A DNA stretch of 64,000 nt from an uncultured SAR86 cluster bacterium (lineage in GTDB: Bacteria; Pseudomonadota; Gammaproteobacteria; Magnimaribacterales; D2472), in the NCBI GenBank assembly GCA_905181595.1, contig CAJIYI010000002.1:1-64000 (forward strand), read 5' to 3'. Below the pieces are notes generated by a model. That model had not been told where the DNA came from and made no database searches. It saw nothing but the letters and a program-made list of their open reading frames with translations. Made by a program: the position numbers and the translations under genes. The stretch's first letter is position 1. Each line of letters begins with the position of its first letter. Shown piece by piece: positions 29,103 through 37,699 of the stretch.

Positions 29103-29897
29103 TTAGTGAAATCCTCTGTTAGTAGATTTAATGTAAAGCTGATTGGAATCCTCATTTTGAATCAATTCGACATGCCCATCCTTGGCAAGGTCCAACGATG
29201 CTAATAATGAAACAACCACTCCTTGGTTGCCCTCTTGTTTTTGATAAGTTTGAAAGAATTGAATTACATTCTGTTTGCTTAAAATAGATAGAATTAAAGC
29301 AATTCTGTCTTGTGTTGATAGTTCCTCAAACTGAATCTCATGATGAGCGGAGAATTTTGGTCTCGTGGATGCTTCCTGAAAAATTTCTGCAAGTTCGCTC
29401 GCACTAATTTCAATTTTAGGGCTTTGCTCTCGAAAAGTTGGCAGTGCTGCTGATGCAATAAAAAAATCTCTGTCTACTCTCGGAAGATTCGAAATAGATT
29501 CTGATGCTGACTTAAATCTTTGATATTCTTGCAATCTCCTAATCAACTCTGACCGAGGGTCCTGCTCTTCCTCTTCCTCCTCTGACTGAGGAATTAGCAT
29601 TCTAGACTTTATCTGAGTCAAGGTTGCTGCCATAACAAGATAATCTGCAGCTAATTCAATCTTTAACGCATCCATTAAATCAATGTATTGAATATATTGT
29701 CCTGTGATCTCTGATAAATCTAGGTCTAAAATATCTATGTCTTTTTTCTGAATGAGATAAAGCAATACATCCATTGGGCCAGAAAAATCTTCTAAATAGA
29801 TTTCCAGGGCTTCAGGCGGTATAAATAGATCCTCAGGTAACTGAGTCATAGCCTCCCCTTTAAAAAGAGGGAATTCTAGTTGCGCTTGAGCCTTCAT
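29103..29897 (-). CDS. scpA: Segregation and condensation protein A
   Basis: ScpA is the kleisin that bridges the SMC heads. The 264 residues include LEDFSGPMDVLLYLIQKKDIDI at about 33-54, the typical N-terminal kleisin helix, followed by AADYLVMAATLTQIKSRMLIP. The C-terminal winged helix spans about 200-255 (TQDRIALILSILSK). It is the first gene of scpA-scpB-rluB-alkA on the minus strand and faces away from the DAHP synthase gene across a 167-base gap. Confidence 0.94.
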   Translation of the reverse strand: MKAQAQLEFPLFKGEAMTQLPEDLFIPPEALEIYLEDFSGPMDVLLYLIQKKDIDILDLDLSEITGQYIQYIDLMDALKIELAADYLVMAATLTQIKSRMLIPQSEEEEEEQDPRSELIRRLQEYQRFKSASESISNLPRVDRDFFIASAALPTFREQSPKIEISASELAEIFQEASTRPKFSAHHEIQFEELSTQDRIALILSILSKQNVIQFFQTYQKQEGNQGVVVSLLASLDLAKDGHVELIQNEDSNQLYIKSTNRGFH

Positions 29898-30064
29898 AAG
29901 TTCAATAAATACAAGATAGGGTCATTGTAAGCTCTTTTTAACACAACATCTTGTGATTTCGAAGAAAAATGTTGATTTCAAGCCTTTAACAGAAGATTTA
30001 AAAAATCATAACTTGATTCACCAAAGTCTACTTTTTTTATTTAATTGCATTAAGATTTCTTCTT

Positions 30065-31117
30065 ATGGAATCTATTTACCACACAGACAATACTAGAATT
30101 GTTGAAAAATTCGATTTAATCACACCAAATGATGTGATTGCCGCTCACCCAGTTACTGATGACATCGCAAAACTAGTTTATGGAACAAGGCATGAGATAA
30201 GCCAAGTATTGCATGGAAAGGATGATCGTATGATTGTTGTATGTGGCCCATGCTCAATTCATGATAAAAAATCTGCCATGGAATATGCTCATTTGCTACT
30301 CAAGGCTAAGGAATCTTTCCAATCAACGCTCTTGATTGTCATGCGAGTTTATTTTGAAAAACCCAGAACAACTGTTGGCTGGAAAGGGTTGATCAATGAT
30401 CCTGATATGGATGAAAGTTACAATGCCAATAAAGGTTTAATGCTTGCTAGAGAAATCCTGAAAGAGATCACAGATATTGGACTGCCAGTGGGAACAGAAT
30501 TTTTAGACCCTATTTCACCCCAATACGTTGCTGATTTAGTCTCATGGGGAGCTATTGGAGCTCGAACTGCTGAAAGTCAATCCCATAGAGAGCTCGCCTC
30601 AGGAATCTCTTGTCCGATGGGGATTAAAAACGGAACAACTGGCGCATTAAAGCCTGCCATAGATGGAATTCAAGCTGCCAATCATCCGCATGTATTCTTT
30701 TCAAATACCAAAGATGGTCGAGTTTCCATTTACAAGACATCTGGAAATTCAGATGCTCACATCATCTTAAGAGGTGGAAAAGAACCTAATTTTGAAGATA
30801 CAGAAATACAAAAAACATTAACTGCTTTGACTGAGGCTGATGTCAATGAATCCATTATGGTGGATGCCAGTCACGGCAACAGCCAGAAAGAGTTTAAAAA
30901 ACAAAAGGAAGTTGTTGAGAATTTAGCGCTCCAGGTCTCTCAAGGAAATGTTGCCTTAAGAGGTTTAATGCTAGAAAGTCATTTAGTCGAAGGTAATCAA
31001 AAAATTACAGAAAATCTTACGTATGGTCAAAGCATCACTGATGCTTGCATGAATTGGTCTGATACTCTGGAATGCCTTCAACGCATGAGCGAAGCTGTTC
31101 AGCAGAGGCGAGGATAG
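30065..31117 (+). CDS. DAHP synthase, class I (AroF/AroG/AroH type)
   Basis: The enzyme joins PEP and erythrose 4-phosphate, the entry to aromatic synthesis. The 350-residue protein has VVCGPCSIHDKKSAMEYA, the metal and PEP-binding MRVYFEKPRTTVGWKGLIND, GARTAESQSHRELASG and VDASHGNSQKEF. The N terminus is about as long as in feedback-sensitive enteric isoforms. Which aromatic amino acid inhibits it cannot be told. The upstream 167 bases contain a CACAA-catc-TTGTG repeat at 29942-29955 but no clear known operator. Its stop is directly followed by the DnaT-like gene. Confidence 0.95.
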   Translation: MESIYHTDNTRIVEKFDLITPNDVIAAHPVTDDIAKLVYGTRHEISQVLHGKDDRMIVVCGPCSIHDKKSAMEYAHLLLKAKESFQSTLLIVMRVYFEKPRTTVGWKGLINDPDMDESYNANKGLMLAREILKEITDIGLPVGTEFLDPISPQYVADLVSWGAIGARTAESQSHRELASGISCPMGIKNGTTGALKPAIDGIQAANHPHVFFSNTKDGRVSIYKTSGNSDAHIILRGGKEPNFEDTEIQKTLTALTEADVNESIMVDASHGNSQKEFKKQKEVVENLALQVSQGNVALRGLMLESHLVEGNQKITENLTYGQSITDACMNWSDTLECLQRMSEAVQQRRG

Positions 31118-31933
31118 TTGAGCAAGGAGCATTTTACATTTTCCACTCAAGAAGCTGAAACCCTTGGTATTGAAACTGCTGTTGTCTTAGCTGCAGCAAA
31201 AGAACTCAGCACCGAGAGTATGGCAGAGCAAGAGATTGTGCATGCTTTGCAAGATAGTTTAATATTTTTAGATGACGCAAAAATTGCAGCAAATATCCAT
31301 AGATTAATTGGCTTAAAGCTTATCAAGCCTGCAACACAAGAGTCCAATCCGCCTCCTCAACAAGCTCAAGTGTATAAGCTGAAATTACCAAGTAACAATA
31401 TTGCAGCCAGCAGAAGAAAGCTTGAAAGTACCTGGAATCCATCCATACAAGCCTATGAAGTATTAAGTATGGGAGGAATCAATAGAATTTTTATTGATAA
31501 TAAAATTAATGAATTTAAAATGTACTGGTTAGAAAAGAATCAGCTCCGAGATAACTGGAATGTATTATTTGTAGATTTCATCAGACGAGAATGGGTTAAA
31601 GAGAATTCAGGAAACAAAGGCTTGCCTGTATGCATTGATGATCAATGGACCCCTTCTTCCGATGTATTTGATATTCTTGAATTAGCCCATGTCTCCAAAG
31701 TAGATGCTTTAAAACATCTGAAGGAGTTTATACTGTATTGGAAAGAGAATGGAACAGCCTTAAGATCTTGGAATTCAAAGTTTGTTGACTTTGTGAAGAG
31801 GAAAGAATTGATTGGGTCTTACGAAGAAAAAAATGACAAAAAAACTAAAAGACATAATGAGCCAGGAGAATTTACACAAAAATTCGACGAAAGGACCAAA
31901 GATGAATCGTGGGCCGAAAACCTCGAGCTCTGA
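31118..31933 (+). CDS. DnaT-like protein with two tandem DnaT-type repeats
   Basis: The 271-residue protein has an N-terminal region resembling DnaT N-termini (ETLGIETAVVLAAAKEL), then two related blocks. One is near residues 100-165 (STWNPSIQAYEVL to WNVLFVDFIRREW) and the other near 175-240 (QWTPSSDVFDIL to WNSKFVDFVKRKE). Each fits the DnaT single-strand-DNA-binding domain pattern W-P-x(n)-EF-x-x-YW-x(n)-W-x(3)-F. The tail is charged. It starts with TTG at 31118 directly after the DAHP synthase stop, with AGGA upstream. The end overlaps a lambda-P-like gene. I infer a primosome or helicase-loading role; it is not proven. Confidence 0.7.
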   Translation: MSKEHFTFSTQEAETLGIETAVVLAAAKELSTESMAEQEIVHALQDSLIFLDDAKIAANIHRLIGLKLIKPATQESNPPPQQAQVYKLKLPSNNIAASRRKLESTWNPSIQAYEVLSMGGINRIFIDNKINEFKMYWLEKNQLRDNWNVLFVDFIRREWVKENSGNKGLPVCIDDQWTPSSDVFDILELAHVSKVDALKHLKEFILYWKENGTALRSWNSKFVDFVKRKELIGSYEEKNDKKTKRHNEPGEFTQKFDERTKDESWAENLEL

Positions 31934-32480
31934 TCGACAAAAATTTGTTGAGGCCATTGATAATCTATTTTTAAAACTTGAGCTTTCCTATCACTATCAA
32001 TTTTATAAAGTATTTGGAACAGACGAGAGATTGAGTGAAGCAAAAAGACTCTGGGCGGAAAGCTTAAAAAAATTCCCTCCCTCCGGCATAGATCATGCAG
32101 CAGAAGTTGTTATTCAATCAAATGATTACCTTCCTACGCTTACCGAGGTCATTAAAGCATGTGGAGATTCGATAGAGTCGCTAGATATTCCATCGGTGCA
32201 AGAAGCATTTATAGAGGCACAAAAATCTTTTTCTCCAAGACAAGAATTTCCTTGGACTACTCCCATTATTTATTGGGCTGCACGAGAAGTAGGCTGGGAT
32301 ATTGTTAACTCATCGAACAATGCAAATGCTTTAAAAGCTTTCTCAAAAGTATATTTCCGTCTGATAAAGGAAATGGGCACTGGTAAGTCTTTTGATATTA
32401 GCCTGAAGGATATTCAAGATGTTGCAGAGCCGCTAGACTTAGATCTTCTGGCAAGCCTGAGAAAAAAACATGATATATAA
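31902..32480 (+). CDS. Lambda P-like putative helicase loader
   Basis: The protein has about 192 residues from ATG at 31902, which follows an AAGGAC ribosome-binding site by 5 bases; in-frame ATGs at 31857 and 31830 are alternatives. It resembles phage replication protein P: a helical segment with FYKVFGTDERLSEAKRLWAESLKKF, then NDYLPTLTEVIKAC and a C-terminal helical part (WTTPIIYWAAREVGWDI). Lambda P brings DnaB helicase to the origin. No other phage gene is nearby, so this seems to be a domesticated chromosomal copy working with the DnaT-like neighbour. Function is inferred from similarity only. Confidence 0.62.
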   Translation: MNRGPKTSSSDRQKFVEAIDNLFLKLELSYHYQFYKVFGTDERLSEAKRLWAESLKKFPPSGIDHAAEVVIQSNDYLPTLTEVIKACGDSIESLDIPSVQEAFIEAQKSFSPRQEFPWTTPIIYWAAREVGWDIVNSSNNANALKAFSKVYFRLIKEMGTGKSFDISLKDIQDVAEPLDLDLLASLRKKHDI

Positions 32481-32502
32481 TTTGTAAAGTGTACTTTACA
32501 AA
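32481..32502. promoter_or_regulatory. 22-bp palindrome upstream of the RND efflux genes (TyrR-box-like operator)
   Basis: TTTGTAAAGT and ACTTTACAAA form perfect 10-base arms around a 2-base centre. The inner part reads TGTAAA-N6-TTTACA, which equals the consensus of strong TyrR/PhhR boxes; TetR-family operators can also look like this. A TATAAT hexamer follows at 32513-32518, so a bound protein would block or control the promoter of the RND operon starting at 32562. No matching regulator gene lies in the window. Confidence 0.6.
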
Positions 32503-32561
32503 ATTCATGAACTATAATAATTTTCTTTTTTCTAAGACTGGAAAAGGTAAATACAAAAAAT

Positions 32562-33434
32562 ATGTCAAAAAACGTAAGGATTTCACTCTATATACTTATC
32601 CCCATAATCATTTGGATGATTTCTGGTCAATTTGTTGACGACTCTGCTCCTGAGATTAAGGAGAGAAATGGACTCACCTCTGTAATCATTGCCGAAAGTT
32701 CTGCTGCTTTTTTTGCTCCTAAAATTACTTTAAATGCATCTGCTACATCTGAAAAAAGAGTTAGGGTGATGGCCAAAACTTCCGGTGAAGTCATGCCGCA
32801 CAATATTTCTCAAGGTCAGTGGGTCAATAAAGATCAAGTGCTATGCAAACTTGGTGTCGTGGAACTCAATAGAACTGAAGTAAAGGCTCCTTTTAGAGGT
32901 TATATCGAAAAAATCATTAAGCCTGGTAATTTATTAAGTCGAGGAGAAGTCTGTGCTGTAATTATTGAGCTGGATCCCCTAACTTTTGTTGCAGAAGTTC
33001 CGGAGGCAGATATTAAGAGCGTTGTCCAAGGTCAAAGTGTTTCGATCAAACTGGCAACCGGAGAAACAATTGCTAGCAAGCTCAGCTTTGTATCAAAAAG
33101 CGCCACCTCCTCAACAAGAAGCTTTAGAGTCGAGGTGGAGGTAAAAAATCCTCAAGGCTCAATTAGGAATGGAATTACAGGCACCATGGAAATTACGACC
33201 AACAAAATTCTTGCTAATAAAATATCTCCATCTATTTTGCTTCTCTCTGATGAAGGTATTTTAGGTGTAAGAAAAGTTAATGCTGATAATGTTGTTGAGT
33301 TTCTTCCGATAAGTATTATTGAAGATACCGAAGAGGGAATTTGGGTTTCAGGAATACCTAACTCAACTAATCTAATAGTTAGAGGCCAAGGTTTTGTTGA
33401 AAACGGTCAAACTGTTGAGGTAACTCAGCTATGA
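32562..33434 (+). CDS. RND efflux periplasmic adaptor subunit
   Basis: The 290-residue protein has an N-terminal membrane anchor (ISLYILIPIIIWMISGQFV, residues 7-25). A biotinyl-lipoyl-like hairpin domain follows (RVRVMAKTSGEVMPHNISQGQ and VKAPFRGYIEKIIKPGNLLS), then a beta barrel (VSIKLATGETIASKLSFVS). This is the layout of HlyD/AcrA-type membrane fusion proteins. It overlaps the RND permease gene by four bases (ATGA). The long coiled-coil hairpin of AcrA is absent or very short. No outer-membrane factor gene is adjacent. Confidence 0.9.
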   Translation: MSKNVRISLYILIPIIIWMISGQFVDDSAPEIKERNGLTSVIIAESSAAFFAPKITLNASATSEKRVRVMAKTSGEVMPHNISQGQWVNKDQVLCKLGVVELNRTEVKAPFRGYIEKIIKPGNLLSRGEVCAVIIELDPLTFVAEVPEADIKSVVQGQSVSIKLATGETIASKLSFVSKSATSSTRSFRVEVEVKNPQGSIRNGITGTMEITTNKILANKISPSILLLSDEGILGVRKVNADNVVEFLPISIIEDTEEGIWVSGIPNSTNLIVRGQGFVENGQTVEVTQL

Positions 33435-36400
33435 TTGGAATAGTAGATTTTGCTTTATCAAAAGCAAAAACTACCCTTGCTTTAGCTCTAGTTATAATTA
33501 TTGCTGGCTCCTATGCAAGATCAAGCTTAGGCGTTGCCGCCGAACCAAATATTCAATTGCCTCTGGTTAGTGTTTCAGTCTTTCTAGATGGAGCTTCTCC
33601 AAGTGATGCCTCAAGATTAATCGCGCGGCCATTAGAAACAAGGTTAAGAAGTGTTCCTGGCATCAAAGAACTCTCTTCGTCTGCTCGTCTAAGCTATGCA
33701 AGAATCGTTGCAGAATTTGAGGTTGGGTATGACATAGACACTGCTCTCAACGACATAAAGCAAGCAGTTGAAGAAGTTAAATTCAAGCTTCCTAGGGAAG
33801 CAGAAGATCCTCAAATTAGAGAATATTCATTTGCAATGTTTCCAGTAATGAACCTCAGTTTAGTAGGCTCAGCCTCTTTAAGACAGAAAGTTTTTATTGC
33901 AAGGGAATTGCAAGATAGATTAGAAGCAATTAGTGAAGTGCTAGGTGCAGATCTTGAAGGTGCGCCCGAAGAAGTCCTTGAGGGAGTTATTGATAAATCC
34001 AAAATGGAAACATATGGAATTACTCTCAGGCAGCTTTACACCGCAATTAGCAATAATAATGTAATTATTCCTGGAGGCTCACAAGATACAGGGTCTGGAA
34101 AATTTAATATTGAAGTGCCAAGTATTTTTGAAACTGCAGAAGATGTATACAACATTCCAATTAAAGTCACTCAAGATGCTGTCGTCACATTAAGTGATAT
34201 CGGAGAGATCAGAAGAACTTTTAAAGATTATTCTTCATTCGCAAAAGTTAATGGCGAAGATGCTGTCACGCTAGAGATAAGATTGCGAGTTGGTGCCAAT
34301 GCTCTTGATGCTAAGGCAGAAATTATGAAGGTCAAAGAGGAATTTGAAGCAACTTTACCTCCGAATCTTTCAATAGTTCGAACCAATGATGAGACTGTAT
34401 GGGCTGAGGTCATGATTTCCGAATTAGAAGGAAATATTATCACTGCAATATTTTTGGTCATGGTTTTGGTGATTGCAAGCATGGGGCTTAGGGTTGGGCT
34501 TCTGGTTGGTCTGTCTATACCTTTTTGCTTTCTGCTTACCTTTGTTATTTTAAAAATGGTTGGGATGGAATTTAATTTCTTGGTCATGATGGGCTTATTG
34601 CTAGGTTTAGGGATGTTGATCGATGGGGCGATAGTAGTAACAGAATATGCAGATAGAAAAATATCTGAAGGCTTGGATCGCAAAGAAGCATATCGGCTAG
34701 CGTCTAAAAGAATGTTTTATCCAATCCTATCTTCAACTGCAACTACCATAGCTGCATTTACACCTTTAATTTTTTGGCCAGGGTTTACTGGTCAATTTAT
34801 GAGCTACCTTCCACGAACTGTATTTATTGTTTTAAGCGCCTCACTTGTTTATGCAATGATTGTTACGCCTGTAGTTGGGTCAATATTTGGTCAAAGAAAA
34901 TCAACATTGGTGTCTGGCGAAAGTGAGCAAACAGGAGAGGTAATATTCGATAAAATTTCAAGCGTATATGGAAAGGCTCTGAAGAAATTTGTTAAAAATC
35001 CTGGAGAAACACTTATTGCTGTAGTAATGCTTTTGTGGTTTTTTGGTTTTGCGATGTACGGTAATTTTAATAAGGGCACTCTATATTTTGCTGAAGTTGA
35101 GCCAGTTGCAGCAGAGATTTCAATCAGAGCAAGAGGAAATTTTTCTGCGAATGAGTCTAAAGAGATCATGGAAGTCGTTGAGGCTAAAATATTAGAAGTA
35201 CCAGACATTGAAAACCTATATTTAACGACTGGATCCCAATGGTTTAACTCAGGGGGAGACACCATGGCCAGAGGTTTCATGGAAGTCGTTGACTCAAAAT
35301 ATAGGGATCGCACTGGTTATGACATTATTGATCAGGTCGAAGAAGTTACCTCCAATATTCCCGGAATAATTGTTGAAGTTACTCCCGAGGAGGGAGGGAC
35401 CATCATTTGGCTCCCCAATTGAATTAGGTATCTTTGGCGATAATGAGGCTGCTGTTGCAAGAACAACAGAAATGATAGAGCAGTACATGAAGAATGATGT
35501 CATTGGCTTAGCTAATATTAGATCTACCCTGCCCTATTCGTTGATTGAGTGGAGGGTTGATGTTGATAAGCAAAAAGCTGCTCAGCTTGGGGTCAGCATC
35601 TCTGATATAGGTGCCTTGGTTCAAATGCTTACTAATGGTTTTAAGGTCGGAGAATATAGGCCTGATGATTCAAAGGACGAAATTGAAATTAGGGCAAGGT
35701 TTAGCTGCTCAGATGAGATCATTGAGCGGAGTTGAGGATCTAAAAGTTAATTCAATTAATGGCCTGATTCCTATTAGTACCTTTATTAAGTTAGTGCCTA
35801 CAGAAAATCGTCAGTCGGTGGTCGAAGAAATGGAAAATTTTTTCATGAAATAGGCTTGGCAACCGCTTCTTCTGAATTTTTGGTTTCTACGAAAGTACAA
35901 GAAATGAGAGAGTGGCTAGCAAAACAAGAATTTGAAAAAGGGATCACAACCAAGTTTAGAGGGATGCAAGAAGAAACCGAAGAGGTAACTGAATTTCTAG
36001 GCATTGCCGCCTTGACTGCTCTAGCTTTAATGTTAATTTTACTGGTCACTCAATTTAATAGCTTTTATCAATCGGCATTGGTTTTAAGTGCAGTTTTTAT
36101 GTCGATAGTAGGCGTGCTAATTGGGTTATTGATAACGGGCAAGCCATTTAGTACTACTATGACAGGGATTGCCATTGTTGCCTTGTCTGGAATCGTAGTG
36201 AATAACAACATTGTGTTAATCGATACTTTTAATCGCCTGAAAGAAGAATTTCCAAGCTTATCTAGGGAGGACGTTGTAATAAAAACTTGCAGGCAGAGAT
36301 TAAGACCAATCTTGTTAACAACTGCTACAACTATCTTTGGGCTTATGCCTTTAGCTATGGGGTTGAGCATAGATGTCATTGGAAGAGAAATTATAGTTGG

Positions 36401-36566
36401 AAGTCGAGTAGTTGGTTGGTGGGGAGCTCTAGCATCCTCAATTGTTTTTGGGCTGGCTTTTAGCACAGTACTTACCCTGATCTTCACTCCTGCTGCACTG
36501 GTAATTCCTTCAAGAATAAGAGCTTGGCTGCAAAATAGATATGATTTATTTAAGCCCACAAGTTGA
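33431..36566 (+). CDS. RND efflux permease, frameshifted
   Basis: The combined length is about 1,045 codons, normal for AcrB-type pumps. 33431-35422 holds the first transmembrane helix, the porter domain (LIARPLETRLRSVPGIKEL) and helices 2-6. 35370-35735, 35611-35853 and 35856-36566 hold the second porter half and helices 7-12 (IAIVALSGIVVNNNIVLIDTF). Three indels near 35400, 35715 and 35850 separate them. In helix 4 the AcrB Asp-Asp pair is Asp-Gly (GMLIDGAIVVTE). In helix 10 the proton-relay lysine is replaced by Asn. It probably expels hydrophobic or toxic compounds; substrate unknown. Confidence 0.9.
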
Positions 36567-36600
36567 GTGCTGAAAAAAATAGCATAAGTTACAATAAGCA

Positions 36601-36819
36601 ATGACAAAAAAAGACACAGTAAATTTTGAGGCCTCTTTAAAAAAACTCGAGCAAATTGTTGGCAAGCTTGAAGATGGGGATATTAGCTTGGAAGATAGCG
36701 TTAAATCTTTTGAAGAAGGCATTGGTCTGGTAAAAGAATGCCAAAAACAACTCTCCGAGGCAGAGCTAAAGGTCAAGAAACTTTTAGACAATGGCGAAAC
36801 AGTAGATTTAGAAGATTAA
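36601..36819 (+). CDS. xseB: Exodeoxyribonuclease VII small subunit
   Basis: The 72-residue acidic protein matches XseB: NFEASLKKLEQIVGKLEDGD at the N terminus, then SLEDSVKSFEEGIGLVKECQ and SEAELKVKKL at the end. It binds the large subunit XseA to degrade single-stranded DNA. The order xseB-ispA-dxs is typical of gammaproteobacteria. xseA is not in this window. Length is within the family range. Confidence 0.95.
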   Translation: MTKKDTVNFEASLKKLEQIVGKLEDGDISLEDSVKSFEEGIGLVKECQKQLSEAELKVKKLLDNGETVDLED

Positions 36820-36828
36820 ATACAGAAC

Positions 36829-37698
36829 ATGTCCCTCCTCTTTTCTATCTGAATGTAAACAGAAGGTTTTAAATAGAATTGAATCTCTGCTCGTCAATAA
36901 AGATCAGTCACATCTTCAATGCGCTACTCTGCACTTGCAGATAGTAAATGTATAAGGGCAGGTTTAGTATTTGCATCTGGAAAGCTTGAGGGGCACCTTG
37001 ATGAAGTTGGCTTAACTGATATTGCAACTAGCATTGAGTTAATGCATACCTATTCCTTAATTCATGATGATCTGCCAGCCATGGACGATGATGGCATGAG
37101 ACGAGGGCAGCCATCTAATCACGTTAAATTTAATGAGGCTACTGCCATTCTAGCTGGAGATGCATTGCAAGCTCTAGCATTCGAGACCATTGCTTCATCT
37201 AAAGGCATAATAGATGCGCATAAAGTAGAGGCTGTTAGAATGCTTGCTGTAGCTTGTGGGCACCAAGGAATGGTTTTAGGCCAACAATATGATTTAGACG
37301 CAGAAAAAAATGAATTATTAGATATAGAGTTAATTCATTCACTTAAGACCGCAAAATTAATCCAAGTTGCTTTAACCATGCCGTATTTAGGAAATGAAAT
37401 GTACAAGAAAACACAGGTACTGCTAAATGATTTGGGTGGAAAGATTGGTCTTGCATTTCAAATTATGGATGACGTATTAGAGGTTTCCTCAGACTCTGTC
37501 ACACTTGGAAAAAGTAACTTGTCTGATATCACCAATAAAAAAATGACCTATGTCAGTGTTTATGGTGTTGAGGAATCCATTCAAAAAGCAGAAACTCTTT
37601 CTAATTTCTGTATTGAGCAAATTCAAGAAAATTTTGAAATTGATAAAGCGAGAGAATTAATTGAATTGATGCATTTAATGGTTTCTAGGTCTAACTAA
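36829..37698 (+). CDS. ispA: Farnesyl diphosphate synthase, frameshifted at the start
   Basis: IspA makes farnesyl diphosphate from IPP and DMAPP. The main frame from 36919 has the first aspartate-rich motif LIHDDLPAMDDDGMRRG and the second FQIMDDVLEVSSDSVTLGK. The usual N-terminal part is missing there, but reading upstream gives MSLLFSI from ATG at 36829, then after an indel KQKVLNRIESLLVNKDQSHLQ-like sequence, then AMRYSALADS. This restores a family-length protein of about 290 residues. The basic lysine of the usual GGKRLRP start is replaced by DSKCIRA. It is 9 bases after xseB. Confidence 0.9.
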
Positions 37699-37699
37699 T

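Noticed and set aside
31118-32480. Prophage remnant at the DnaT/P-like genes
   Set aside because: There is no integrase, capsid or lysis gene, and the genes sit tightly behind DAHP synthase like ordinary operon members.
34228-34683. Minus-strand 151-codon frame opposite the RND permease
   Set aside because: It runs opposite an intact conserved porter and membrane domain and matches nothing recognisable.
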